Assembly (NCBI RefSeq): GCF_024662015.1
Contig: NZ_CP102480.1
Location: forward strand, 964,501-1,028,500
Reading direction: 5' to 3'
Length of the DNA: 64,000 bases
DNA from: Nisaea acidiphila
GTDB lineage: Bacteria; Pseudomonadota; Alphaproteobacteria; Thalassobaculales; Thalassobaculaceae
Below, one piece after another: positions 1 through 8,605 of the stretch (its first letter is position 1; each line of letters begins with the position of its first letter). The position numbers and the translations under genes were made by a program. Below the pieces are notes generated by a model. The model ran no database searches and was not told the origin of the DNA. It worked only from the letters and a program-made list of their open reading frames with translations.

Positions 1-518
1 ATGACCTCCTGGATCTTATAGCGGCGATGCAGGTTCTTCCGCGGGCGGTCGTCGTCGCTGTCGTCGGTATCGTCGCCGCCGACGCTCTCGGGAGGCGGGG
101 CCGGAGGGCCGTCTTCCTCATCGTCGCTGTCGGCATCGTCTGAGACGGCTTCCGGCGCCTCGACATCGTCCGGCTGTTCCGCAACGGACTCTTCGCCGGG
201 CTCTTCCGGCGCGTCTTCGGAAACCGCGTCGCCGGACCGCTCTTCGGCGAGCAACGCCTCGCGGTCTTCAACCGGGATCCGGTAATAATCGGGATGGATT
301 TCGCTGAAGGCGAGGAAACCGTGCCGGTTCCCGCCATATTCAACGAAGGCCGCCTGCAGCGAGGGTTCTACCCGGGTCACCCGGGCGAGGTAGATGTTTC
401 CCTTAAGCTGCTTGCGCGACTCTGTCTCGAAGTCGAAATCTTCGACACGATTGCCGCTCAGAAGGACGACCCGGGTCTCTTCCTCCTGAGTGGCATCTAT
501 CAGCATACGTTTGGACAT
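1..518 (-). CDS. rne: Ribonuclease E/G, N-terminal part (runs off the left edge)
   Basis: Only the first 172 codons are present; the frame stays open to base 1. RNase E is the endonuclease that starts mRNA decay and processes rRNA. The product begins [10 protein letters not shown] and carries the N-terminal S1 RNA-binding fold ([20 protein letters not shown], then [19 protein letters not shown]). From about residue 95 the S1 domain is interrupted by a long run rich in Asp, Glu, Pro and Ser, after which basic residues ([15 protein letters not shown]) resume. Such an acidic S1 insertion is known in alphaproteobacterial RNase E. The ATG at 518 is the family-typical start. The gene is divergent from the amidase gene across a long spacer. 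The catalytic DNase I-like and Zn-link regions lie outside the window. Confidence 0.93.
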   Translation of the reverse strand, partial: MSKRMLIDATQEEETRVVLLSGNRVEDFDFETESRKQLKGNIYLARVTRVEPSLQAAFVEYGGNRHGFLAFSEIHPDYYRIPVEDREALLAEERSGDAVSEDAPEEPGEESVAEQPDDVEAPEAVSDDADSDDEEDGPPAPPPESVGGDDTDDSDDDRPRKNLHRRYKIQEV

Positions 519-1062
519 TAAAAGCTGGCTCCTGGGCCGCGCGGGTCGCGCGCCGCACCGCGGGACTCAAACTCCCGATCGGTTTCGGCGCCGCGTTCGC
601 GGGCATGTTCTGTTGGGGTGAAACGCATTGCGGAGCTTCGTTCACTCCGACATCGCGCTTCCGTTCGGTAATCGAAACCGTGTCCGTTCGGCCCAGTCCA
701 CAATCCCCGTATCCGATATCCCCCGCCGGGGCCGTGAGGCGGCGCCGCGCTGAATGGATCGGATTAGAACGAGTGTGTCTCACGGTCGGAACAGGTCCCG
801 TTGTGTAGAATAGAGGCGCATTCCCGCGCCGTCAGGGAAGCCCCATACTCGCGTTTCCGAGATGTGTGAGGCAAAAATTTCGCGCGGACCGCAACGGTCC
901 AGCACTCGCGTAACATAGTCACTTTGGAATCCCGGAACAATGTTTTCCTGCACCTGCGAGTAAATTCATGTGACGCTCAAAAACCCTCCTGCAATTGGCT
1001 GATTTCGAGGGATTTTATTGCATTGACCGCAAACCGCCGGTAAAAATAGTGGGAATTGGGGC
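519..1062. other. 544-bp divergent spacer between rne and the amidase gene
   Basis: No convincing gene is seen here. Short open frames on both strands have low-complexity Arg/Ser/Pro translations and no ribosome binding site. The spacer must hold the rne promoter and leader on the minus strand and the amidase promoter on the plus strand. A long rne leader would fit the known autoregulation of rne mRNA in other bacteria, but that is inference; I could not identify a specific element. The right part (about 860-1060) is less GC-rich than its surroundings, as expected for promoter DNA. Confidence 0.5.
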
Positions 1063-2337
1063 ATGACCGCGAAGCGGCGGCGGACCGCCAACCCGGGACA
1101 GATCGTGATTCAACGGATTGCACTCCTTCTGACACTCCTTATCGGTGCGCTTTCCGCAACGACACCGGCGAGCGCTATCGACGGTATCGTCGAAGACATC
1201 CGAATCGGCCAACACCCCGACAAGATCCGCTTCGTGATGGATCTTTCCCAGCCAGTCGATTTCACGGTGTTCAGCCTCGCCGATCCGTATCGCGTGGTCA
1301 TCGACCTTCCGGAGCTCAGCTTCGCGCCCGGGGCACGTCTCGACGCAAAACATCCGAAAGCAATCAAGGGGTTCCGTTTTGGCCTGTTCCGCCCGGGCAC
1401 CTCGCGTGTCGTAATCGACACCGCGTCTCCCTATTCCGTCGCCTCCGCCTTCAGGCTGCCGGCAAAAGCGGGCTACGGGCCTCGGATCGTGCTCGACCTG
1501 AAGCCGACAAGCCGTGCCGCTTTCATCGAGGAATCCCAGCGTTCGGTCGCCGCCTTCCAGGCAAAACGCCAGCCCCGCCTTACCGCACCGAAACCTGCTG
1601 CGCCCCCGCTGTTGACGCGTCCGCCCCGCAAGGCGCACGAGAAAATCCTGGTCGCCATCGATGCGGGACATGGCGGCGTCGATCCGGGCGCTATCGGCGT
1701 TTCCGGGATTTACGAAAAGAACATCGTGCTGAACGCCGCCCGTATCCTGAAGGCGGAACTCGAGAGCACCGGACGCTACGAGGTACTCCTGACCCGCGAC
1801 CGGGACGTCTTCCTGCGGCTACGGGAACGCATTGCCATCGCCCGCCGTGCCGGGGCCGACCTGTTTCTCTCGCTGCATGCGGATTCGATCCCGAACCGGA
1901 AGCTTCGGGGTGCCTCGATCTATACGCTCTCCGAGACCGCGTCCGATAAGGAAGCCAACCTGTTGGCCGAGAACGAAAACAAGTCGGACATTATCGCCGG
2001 CATGGATTTCGGCACCGAGACACCGGAAGTCACCAGCATCCTGATCGACCTTGCGCAACGCGAGACGATGAACCACTCCGCCCGTTTCGCCGGCATGCTG
2101 GTGCGGGAGATGCGCGGCGAGGTCAAACTGCTCAAGACCGCACACCGTTTCGCGGGATTCGCGGTCCTCAAGGCGCCGGACATTCCCTCGGTGCTGATCG
2201 AGCTCGGCTTTCTCTCGAACAATCACGACGAGAAGCTGCTGCGCTCCCCCGCGCATCTGCGCAAGGTTTCCGTCTCGCTCAGGCGGGCCATCGACGGCTA
2301 TTTCGACCTCGTGCAGTCGGCGGCCCGCGCGAACTGA
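1063..2337 (+). CDS. amiC: N-acetylmuramoyl-L-alanine amidase with AMIN domain
   Basis: A 424-residue periplasmic zinc amidase that cuts the amide bond between N-acetylmuramic acid and the stem peptide, needed for daughter-cell separation. A basic N-terminus and hydrophobic stretch (RIALLLTLLIGALSATTPASA) form a signal peptide. An AMIN targeting domain follows (about residues 40-130: IVEDIRIGQHPDKIRFVMDL). The Amidase_3 domain fills about 190-415, with the zinc and catalytic residues visible in DAGHGG, GIYEKN, LSLHAD and LIELGFLSN. The gene is followed 82 bp downstream by the class A PBP gene, a common pairing in alphaproteobacteria. The ATG at 1063 gives a proper signal peptide, though the ribosome binding site is weak. 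The symbol reflects domain order; the exact AmiA/B/C assignment is not decided by sequence alone. Confidence 0.93.
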   Translation: MTAKRRRTANPGQIVIQRIALLLTLLIGALSATTPASAIDGIVEDIRIGQHPDKIRFVMDLSQPVDFTVFSLADPYRVVIDLPELSFAPGARLDAKHPKAIKGFRFGLFRPGTSRVVIDTASPYSVASAFRLPAKAGYGPRIVLDLKPTSRAAFIEESQRSVAAFQAKRQPRLTAPKPAAPPLLTRPPRKAHEKILVAIDAGHGGVDPGAIGVSGIYEKNIVLNAARILKAELESTGRYEVLLTRDRDVFLRLRERIAIARRAGADLFLSLHADSIPNRKLRGASIYTLSETASDKEANLLAENENKSDIIAGMDFGTETPEVTSILIDLAQRETMNHSARFAGMLVREMRGEVKLLKTAHRFAGFAVLKAPDIPSVLIELGFLSNNHDEKLLRSPAHLRKVSVSLRRAIDGYFDLVQSAARAN

Positions 2338-2419
2338 ACAACATCCCGTGTTCAGGCGTTATCCCGCCAAGAACCACATGACATTGCGCACAATCATGTC
2401 ACACTGCTGATGATACTGT

Positions 2420-4912
2420 ATGCGCGTCCCGCGGCCCTCACGCCGCGCAACCGGAGTTTCGCATCGGCCAATGCGCTGGGTATTGATCCTCTTCTCGACC
2501 GTCCTGCTAGTGGGCCTCATCGCCGTCGGTGGCGTCCTATGGGGGCTGCACCATTACGGCCGCGGTCTGCCGGACTATAAGCAGCTCGCCGATTACGAGC
2601 CGCCGGTGATGACCCGCGTGCATGCCGGCGACGGCCGCCTGCTCAGCGAATATGCCCGTCAGCGCCGTGTCTTCGTGCCGATCGAGGCAATGCCCCGCCG
2701 GGTGATCAAGGCCTTCCTTTCCGCCGAGGACAAGAATTTCTACAGCCATCCGGGCATCGATTTCCTCGGTCTCGCCAAGGCGATGCTCGACAATGTGAGG
2801 AACTACGCCCAGAACCGCCGTCCGCGCGGCGCCTCGACGATCACGCAACAGGTGGCGAAGAATTTCCTACTGACCAACGAGGTCTCGATCGAACGCAAGG
2901 CAAAGGAAGCGATCCTCGCGCTCCGCATCGAACGGGCGATCAGCAAGGACCGGATCCTCGAGCTTTATTTGAATGAGATCTATCTCGGCCTGCGCTCCTA
3001 CGGCGTGGCCGCCGCTGCGCTGAACTATTTCGACAAGAGCCTCGACGAGCTCACCATCGCGGAGGCGGCCTATCTGGCCGCCCTTCCGAAAGCACCGAAC
3101 AACTACCACCCGGTGCGCAGGCACGACGCCGCCGTCACCCGCCGCAATTGGGTAATCGCCCAGATGCAGGAAAACGGCTTCATCACCGCCGAAGAGGTGG
3201 AGAAAGCGCAGGCCGAACCGCTGGTGGTGCACCAACGCTCGGTTACCGAAGTCGCGGAGGCGGACTATTTCGCCGAGGAGGTCCGGCGCTGGCTCGTCGA
3301 CCGGTTCGGCGAGGACGGCCTCTACGAGGGCGGCCTCTCGGTTCGCACCACGCTCGATCCGAAGCTGCAGCGCATAGCCGACGCCTCCCTGCAATGGGGC
3401 CTGATCTACTATGACCGCCGGCACGGCTGGCGCGGCCCGCTCGGACGGATCGAGATCGTTGCCGGCTGGGGCGACGCGCTCGCAGACTTCAAGATTCCGA
3501 CCACGGCTCCGAAGGAATGGCGCAAGGCTCTCGCCCTTATCGCCGAGGACAAGCGCATCCAGATCGGCTTCGAGGACGGCTCCTTCGGGGAGATCCCGCG
3601 GGCCGAACTGAAATGGGCCCGGGAATGGCGCGAGAAACAGCGGCTTGGCCCCAGCGTCAAGAAAGCCTCCGACGTGCTTTCTCCCGGCGACGTGATCTTC
3701 GTCGAACCGGTCGAGAAGGACGACGACGGCAAGACCTACCCGGCAAACACCTATACGCTCCGGCAGATCCCCGATGTCGACGGCGGTATCGTCGCGATGG
3801 ACCCGCATACCGGCCGCGTGCTGGCCCTATCCGGCGGCTGGAGCTTCAAGGAAAGCCAGTTCAACCGGGCAACCCAGGCCGAGCGCCAGCCCGGCTCCTC
3901 CTTCAAGCCCTTCGTCTATCTCGCAGCGCTCGACAACGGCTTCACACCGGCGACGCGGATCCTCGACGCACCTTTCGTGATCGACCAGGGCCCGGGGCTC
4001 GGCAAGTGGAAGCCGGCGAACTACACGAAGAAATTCTACGGCCCGAGCCCGATGCGGCTCGGCATCGAGAAGTCGCGCAACCTGATGACGGTGCGCCTCG
4101 CTCAGACCATTGGCATGGATCTGGTCACCGACTATGCCCGGCGCTTCGGCATCGATGACGACATGCCGAAACATCTCTCCATGTCGCTCGGCGCCGGCGA
4201 GACCACCCTGCTCAAGATGACCACCGCCTATTCCATGCTGGTCAATGGCGGAAAGCGGGTGGAACCGAGCCTGATCGACCGGGTTCAGGACCGCAACGGC
4301 CATACGATCTACGAGCACGATACCCGAGACTGCGCGGGTTGCGTCGCCCATCGCTGGCGCGGCGAGCCGGTGCCGTCGGTGCCGGACACCCGCGAGCGCG
4401 TCGCCGATCCGGCCTCGGCCTATCAGATGGTCAGCATGCTTGAAGGCGTGGTGAAGCGCGGCACCGGCCGGCGGATCTCGACCATCGGCAAGCCGCTCGC
4501 CGGCAAGACCGGTACCACCAACGACAATGTCGATACCTGGTTCGTCGGCTTCACACCCGATCTCGCGGTCGGTGCCTTTGTAGGCTTCGACCAGCCGAAG
4601 ACGCTCGGGCCGCGCGATACCGGCTCCAACGTCGCGGCGCCGATCTTCAAGAAGTTCATGGAACAGGCGCTGGTCGACGAGCCCTCGATCCCGTTCCGGA
4701 TTCCGCCGGGAGTCCGCAATGTTCGCATCAATATCGCCACCGGCGCGCTGGCCCAACCCGGCGAGAAGGAGGTGATGGTCGAGGCCTTCAAGGCAGGGAC
4801 CGAGCCGACGGGCGAGAGCGAGATCGTCTTCGGCGGCGATGCCGCAGGCTGGGATGCGCAGGGTCCCGGCAATACCGCGCCTGTTGCGGGACGCGGCTCC
4901 GGGCTTTATTAA
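2420..4912 (+). CDS. mrcA: Class A penicillin-binding protein 1A (transglycosylase/transpeptidase)
   Basis: An 830-residue bifunctional peptidoglycan synthase. A cytoplasmic tail is followed by one membrane anchor (about residues 20-46). The glycosyltransferase family 51 domain shows EDKNFYSHPG with catalytic Glu103, RGASTITQQ and LYLNEIYLG. The transpeptidase domain shows GSSFKP with nucleophile Ser493 in the SxxK motif, an SRN motif (IEKSRNLM) and KTGTTND. An insertion between the two domains (about 330-450), with an OB-like stretch, is normal for PBP1A. Length and motif order are standard. It probably shares transcription with the upstream amidase. The mrcA/ponA name is by family. Confidence 0.95.
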   Translation: MRVPRPSRRATGVSHRPMRWVLILFSTVLLVGLIAVGGVLWGLHHYGRGLPDYKQLADYEPPVMTRVHAGDGRLLSEYARQRRVFVPIEAMPRRVIKAFLSAEDKNFYSHPGIDFLGLAKAMLDNVRNYAQNRRPRGASTITQQVAKNFLLTNEVSIERKAKEAILALRIERAISKDRILELYLNEIYLGLRSYGVAAAALNYFDKSLDELTIAEAAYLAALPKAPNNYHPVRRHDAAVTRRNWVIAQMQENGFITAEEVEKAQAEPLVVHQRSVTEVAEADYFAEEVRRWLVDRFGEDGLYEGGLSVRTTLDPKLQRIADASLQWGLIYYDRRHGWRGPLGRIEIVAGWGDALADFKIPTTAPKEWRKALALIAEDKRIQIGFEDGSFGEIPRAELKWAREWREKQRLGPSVKKASDVLSPGDVIFVEPVEKDDDGKTYPANTYTLRQIPDVDGGIVAMDPHTGRVLALSGGWSFKESQFNRATQAERQPGSSFKPFVYLAALDNGFTPATRILDAPFVIDQGPGLGKWKPANYTKKFYGPSPMRLGIEKSRNLMTVRLAQTIGMDLVTDYARRFGIDDDMPKHLSMSLGAGETTLLKMTTAYSMLVNGGKRVEPSLIDRVQDRNGHTIYEHDTRDCAGCVAHRWRGEPVPSVPDTRERVADPASAYQMVSMLEGVVKRGTGRRISTIGKPLAGKTGTTNDNVDTWFVGFTPDLAVGAFVGFDQPKTLGPRDTGSNVAAPIFKKFMEQALVDEPSIPFRIPPGVRNVRINIATGALAQPGEKEVMVEAFKAGTEPTGESEIVFGGDAAGWDAQGPGNTAPVAGRGSGLY

Positions 4913-4956
4913 GAGCGCCCACGAATTTTCCAATCCGTTCAAGGAGTGCGTCGGCC

Positions 4957-6082
4957 ATGCGCGCCGAGATCACCGCAACCGCCGAAGAGATCAAGCAGTC
5001 GATCGAGCTGCTGAGGAGGCATCTTTGACTGGGATGCGTCCCATGTCCGCCTGTCCGAACTGAACGCCCTCGTCGAGGACCAGAGCCTCTGGGAGGATGC
5101 CGACCGCGCGCAGAAACTGATGCGCGAGCGCACCCAGCTCGAAAAGAGCCTTAACGACGTCAAGCAGCTCGAACAGGATCTGGCCGATGCGCTGGAACTG
5201 ATCGAACTCGGCGAGATGGAAGAGGATGCCGACGTCGTTGCCGAGGCCGAGCAGACCCTCTTTTCCCTGAAGGAGATCTGCGAGAAGCGGCAGATCGAGA
5301 GCCTGCTCTCGGGAGAGGCCGACGGTTTCGACTGCTATCTCGAAGTGCATGCCGGCGCCGGCGGCACAGAGGCGCAGGACTGGGCCTCCATGCTGCTGCG
5401 TATGTATACCCGCTGGTGCGACGCGCACGGCTACAAGGTCGACTGGCTGGAAGAGAGCGCCGGCGAAGAGGCCGGGCTCAAATCCGCGACCATCAAGGTC
5501 AACGGCCACAACGCCTATGGCTGGCTGAAGACCGAGAGCGGCGTGCACCGTTTGGTGCGGATCTCGCCCTATGACAGCGCCGCACGCCGCCATACGAGCT
5601 TTTCCAGCATCTGGGTCTATCCGGTGATCGACGACAGCATCGACATCGTCATCGAGGAAAAGGACCTGCGCGTCGATACCTACCGCGCCTCCGGCGCCGG
5701 TGGTCAGCACGTCAACCGGACGGACAGCGCGGTGCGCATCACCCATATCCCGACCGGGATCGTGGTGCAGTGCCAGAACGACCGCTCCCAGCACCGCAAC
5801 CGTGCCACCGCGATGGACATGCTGAAGGCGCGTCTCTACGAGGCGGAACTGCAGCGCCGCGAGGAAGAGGCGAACGCGGTCGAGGCGACCAAGTCGGATA
5901 TCGGCTGGGGCCACCAGATCCGCTCCTACGTCCTGCAGCCCTATCAGATGGTGAAAGACCTGCGGACCAACGTGGAGACCTCCGCGACCCAGGCGGTTCT
6001 GGACGGCGATATCGACCAGTTCCTGGAAGCCTCTCTGGCCCAGAAGCTGGGCGACGGGGAACAGGACGCGGCTGCGGGGTAA
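4957..6082 (+). CDS. prfB: Peptide chain release factor 2, made by programmed +1 frameshift
   Basis: RF2 releases the peptide at UGA and UAA. Translation starts at ATG 4957 (upstream AAGGAG) and reads 23 codons to CTT, where an in-frame TGA (5026-5028) stops frame 1. The slippery CTT TGA C, with an internal Shine-Dalgarno-like AGGAGG (5014-5019) three bases before the CTT, is the classical RF2 autoregulatory frameshift site; decoding resumes with GAC at 5027, giving 374 residues. The reading after the shift ([12 protein letters not shown]) matches RF2. The GGQ motif that acts in the peptidyl-transferase centre is at residues 248-250. The stop-recognition tripeptide is SPY ([15 protein letters not shown]) rather than the enteric SPF. 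The gene is whole, not a pseudogene. Confidence 0.96.
5014..5029 (+). promoter_or_regulatory. Programmed +1 frameshift signal of prfB
   Basis: AGGAGG, a 3-base spacer CAT, then CTTTGAC. The Shine-Dalgarno-like hexamer, close spacing, CTT slippery codon and UGA followed by C (a weak termination context) are the four known elements of RF2 frameshifting. When RF2 is scarce, the ribosome slips forward on CUU and continues into the RF2 frame, so RF2 controls its own level. Confidence 0.95.
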
Positions 6083-6120
6083 GCGGGCGCCGGCGCCTGC
6101 ATTTAACCTCGCATACCCGC

Positions 6121-6201
6121 CGTCATCCCCACGCAAGTGGGGACCCAGTGAACGCAGGGCGGCGACCGGGACCCTGGGTCCCCGCTTTCGCGGGAATGAC
6201 G
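6121..6201. repeat. Palindromic intergenic repeat, copy 1
   Basis: An 81-bp element bounded by CGTCAT and ATGACG. It can fold as nested arms: hairpin CCCCAC-GCAA-GTGGGG (6127-6142), then ACCCAG (6143-6148) pairing with CTGGGT (6174-6179), then a hairpin CCCGCTTTCGCGGG, then the outer arm. A diverged copy lies at 27583-27664. This build is like the short palindromic repeat families scattered between genes in many alphaproteobacteria. It lies between prfB and the next gene and may affect mRNA ends. No ORF inside. Confidence 0.85.
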
Positions 6202-6235
6202 ACCTTTTTGGGGCAATAAAGATGCGGATCATCCC

Positions 6236-6958
6236 ATGAGCGCATTCTTCGAGGAACTGGACTACCAGCCGACCCCGATCGGCCCCGTCAGCCTCCGGCG
6301 CCGCCGCGAGCTCCGGCTGGATGTCGACGTGTTCGAGATCATGCTCGGCGACGAGCACCTCATGTCGAGCCTGTTCACCGCCTCCGAGGTCGCCCTCGCC
6401 CGCCTCGGTCTCGCGGCGCTGGATGGTGACGGGCTTGAGGTTCTCGTCGGCGGCCTCGGGCTTGGCTACACCGCGGAGGCCGTACTGGAGCAAGACAAAG
6501 TCGGCTCACTTCTCGTCGTGGACTATCTGCAGCCGGTCATCGACTGGCACCGCACCGGCCTCGTGCCGATGGGCACGGCACTCGCGGACGATCCGCGCTG
6601 CCGCTTGGTGCAGGAAGATTTCTTTGCGGCCGCGGCCAGCGAGAGCGGCTTCGATCCCGAGGCTCCCGGCCGCACCTTCGATGCCATCCTGGTCGATATC
6701 GACCATTCTCCCGACGCCCTGCTCGACGCGCGCAGCGAAAGCTTTTACGGGGCCGAGGGCCTGGCGAAGCTGGCAAGGCACCTGAAACCCGGCGGTATCT
6801 TCGGCCTCTGGTCTGACTACGAGCCGGACGAGGCCTTCACAGAGCGGCTTTCAGGTGTGTTCGCAAAAGCCTGGGCCGAGCCGGTGACCTTCCACAACCC
6901 GCTGCAGGACCGGCCTTTTACGCAGACTGTCTATTTGGCGCGCACGACGACTGCCTGA
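6236..6958 (+). CDS. Spermidine-synthase-like protein (class I Rossmann methyltransferase fold)
   Basis: A 240-residue protein resembling the spermidine synthase/methyltransferase superfamily. The nucleotide-binding loop is seen as VLVGGLGLGYTAEAVL (about residues 67-82), followed by an acidic residue at the end of strand 2 (LLVVDYLQPVIDWH). A later FDAILVDIDHSPD (about 149-161) matches the D-x-D motif at the polyamine or substrate pocket, and LKPGGIFGLWSD is the typical strand 5. It lacks the usual N-terminal beta domain of SpeE, so true polyamine synthesis is uncertain; a methyltransferase or an unknown aminopropyltransferase role is possible. It stands alone between prfB and the convergent pssA. 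Confidence 0.7.
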   Translation: MSAFFEELDYQPTPIGPVSLRRRRELRLDVDVFEIMLGDEHLMSSLFTASEVALARLGLAALDGDGLEVLVGGLGLGYTAEAVLEQDKVGSLLVVDYLQPVIDWHRTGLVPMGTALADDPRCRLVQEDFFAAAASESGFDPEAPGRTFDAILVDIDHSPDALLDARSESFYGAEGLAKLARHLKPGGIFGLWSDYEPDEAFTERLSGVFAKAWAEPVTFHNPLQDRPFTQTVYLARTTTA

Positions 6959-6979
6959 AAACCTGCGAACTAGGGAACC

Positions 6980-7825
6980 TCAGTTTTCGCCCTTGGCCTT
7001 GCCGAACGGCGTGACATTACCGTCAGCATCGGACGTGCCGTCTTCCGGCTCGCCATCACCCTCTTCTTCCACTTCCACCGTCCGCTGCAGCCGCAGGTAG
7101 GACCGGTAGCTGAAGGGCAGCGACACCAGATAGGAGAACAGCAGCGCCGAGAAGAACTGCCAGGGCGCGCTGACCAGCCAGGCGACGCAGAGGCCCATGA
7201 CGATCAGAAGCGGCAGGGCGAGCTTCTGCGGCACCCGGGCGCCCTTGAAGCTGTAGGTCGGGATCTGCGAGACCATCAGCAGGCCGACCACGACCTGCCA
7301 GCCGGCGAGGAAATGCGGCTGGTGCAGGAAGCCGAGATCGACCTCGAAGCTGAGGATCAGCGGCAGCAGGCCGAGCCCGGCAGCGGCCGGCGCGGGCACG
7401 CCGGTAAAGAAACGGTAGGTGAAGGGCGGCAGGGTCGGATCGTCGGTCTTTGTGTTGAACCGGGCGAGACGCAGAGCCATGCAGGTGGAGAAGAAGAGCG
7501 CGGCCATCCAACCGAAGCTCTTCAGGTCCTGGGTCGACCAGAGAAAGAGGATCAGCGCCGGAGAGACGCCGAAGCTGATGAAATCGCCGAGCGAGTCGAG
7601 CTCGGCGCCGAACTTGCTCTGCCCTTTCAGCAGACGCGCCATGCTGCCGTCCAGGGTGTCGAGAATGGCGGCGACCGCGATGGCACCGACCGCCAGCGTC
7701 CACTGCTCGTTCAGTGCGAAGCGCACGCCCGATAGGCCGGCGCAGAGCGCCATGACCGTGATCATGTTCGGGATCAGCTTGCTGATCGAGATCACCGGTA
7801 GCCGGCGCCGTCTGCCCTTGATCAT
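6980..7825 (-). CDS. pssA: CDP-diacylglycerol-serine O-phosphatidyltransferase
   Basis: Makes phosphatidylserine from CDP-diacylglycerol and L-serine at the inner membrane. The CDP-alcohol phosphotransferase signature D-G-x2-A-R-x8-G-x3-D-x3-D is complete (DTLDGSMARLLKG through FGAELDSLGD, about residues 57-81). Several hydrophobic helices follow, and the acidic C-terminus (EVEEEGDGEPEDG) is cytoplasmic. I chose the ATG at 7825 (MIKGRRRR) because a longer start at 7900 would overlap psd by 38 bp; 281 residues is a normal length. It lies 37 bp behind psd in the same direction, so the two steps of phosphatidylethanolamine synthesis are co-transcribed. Confidence 0.93.
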   Translation of the reverse strand: MIKGRRRRLPVISISKLIPNMITVMALCAGLSGVRFALNEQWTLAVGAIAVAAILDTLDGSMARLLKGQSKFGAELDSLGDFISFGVSPALILFLWSTQDLKSFGWMAALFFSTCMALRLARFNTKTDDPTLPPFTYRFFTGVPAPAAAGLGLLPLILSFEVDLGFLHQPHFLAGWQVVVGLLMVSQIPTYSFKGARVPQKLALPLLIVMGLCVAWLVSAPWQFFSALLFSYLVSLPFSYRSYLRLQRTVEVEEEGDGEPEDGTSDADGNVTPFGKAKGEN

Positions 7826-7862
7826 CCTGATATCCGTTTCCCGTTGCCGGACCAGAAAGCCC

Positions 7863-8573
7863 TCAGCGGATCTCGCCCTTGCGTGCCGCTTCGCTCGCAT
7901 TCAGGTCGGCGATCACTGTCTCGCCCGCCACCGCGAGCTGACCGACCGCGACCAGCGGATTGACGCCCTGCGGCAGATAGACGTCGACCCGGCTGCCGAA
8001 GCGGATCAGGCCGAACCGCTCGCCAGCCTGCACCGCCTGACCTTCCTGAAGGTAACAGATGATACGGCGCGCCACCAAACCGGCGATCTGCACGAAGGCG
8101 ACTTTGCGGCCGTCCTTCATCTCGACGGAGACCAGCTGGCGCTCGTTCTCCTCGCTCGCCTTGTCGAAGGCGGCATTGACGAACTTGCCCGGCACGTAGG
8201 CGAGCTTGGCGACCTGGCCGTCCACCGGAATCCGGTTCACGTGACAGTCGAACACGTTCATGAAGATGGAAACGCGGCACATCGGCTCGTCGCCCATCTC
8301 AAGCTGCTTCGGCGGCGGCGCGTCGACGATCATCTGCACCACCCCATCCGCCGGGGTGATCACGAGTCCTTCGCGGCTCGGCGTCACCCGGTCCGGGTTG
8401 CGGAAGAAATAAACGCACCAAAGCGTCAGCACGATACCAACGAAGCCGAGCGGCTCCCAGACCGCATAGAGCAGCAGCGTCAGGACCGCGAAGGCGGCGA
8501 TGAAGGGATATCCCTCGCGCGCGACCGGGACCAGAACGCCCTTCAGAACGCCGTCGTCCTGCTGATTCAACAT
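7863..8573 (-). CDS. psd: Phosphatidylserine decarboxylase proenzyme
   Basis: A 236-residue decarboxylase that turns phosphatidylserine into phosphatidylethanolamine. A membrane hairpin sits near residues 25-55. The self-cleavage site that makes the pyruvoyl group is the Gly-Ser of [14 protein letters not shown] (about residue 187). The short form with an N-terminal membrane region is the alphaproteobacterial type. The gene precedes pssA, so substrate supply and use are coupled in one transcript. Confidence 0.95.
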   Translation of the reverse strand: MLNQQDDGVLKGVLVPVAREGYPFIAAFAVLTLLLYAVWEPLGFVGIVLTLWCVYFFRNPDRVTPSREGLVITPADGVVQMIVDAPPPKQLEMGDEPMCRVSIFMNVFDCHVNRIPVDGQVAKLAYVPGKFVNAAFDKASEENERQLVSVEMKDGRKVAFVQIAGLVARRIICYLQEGQAVQAGERFGLIRFGSRVDVYLPQGVNPLVAVGQLAVAGETVIADLNASEAARKGEIR

Positions 8574-8605
8574 GTCATGTCCGTCCGTATGGGTTTAGAG
8601 GCGGC

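Noticed and set aside
605-808. 67-codon frame between rne and the amidase gene
   Set aside because: No ribosome binding site, composition not protein-like, and the region is expected to be promoter and leader DNA.
2380-2405. Imperfect dyad CATGACATTGCG...CAATCATGTCA ahead of the PBP gene
   Set aside because: The arms do not pair well beyond ATTG/CAAT and no regulator is nearby, so I do not call it an operator.
4957-5028. Short 23-codon gene or broken 5' end of prfB
   Set aside because: The AGGAGG-CAT-CTTTGAC layout shows it is the regulated first part of RF2, not a damaged or separate gene.
4991-6493. 500-codon open frame on the minus strand across prfB
   Set aside because: It is the mirror of a high-GC coding region; the plus strand encodes a clear RF2 with GGQ, and the antisense translation is rich in Arg, Gly, Ala and His without recognisable domains.
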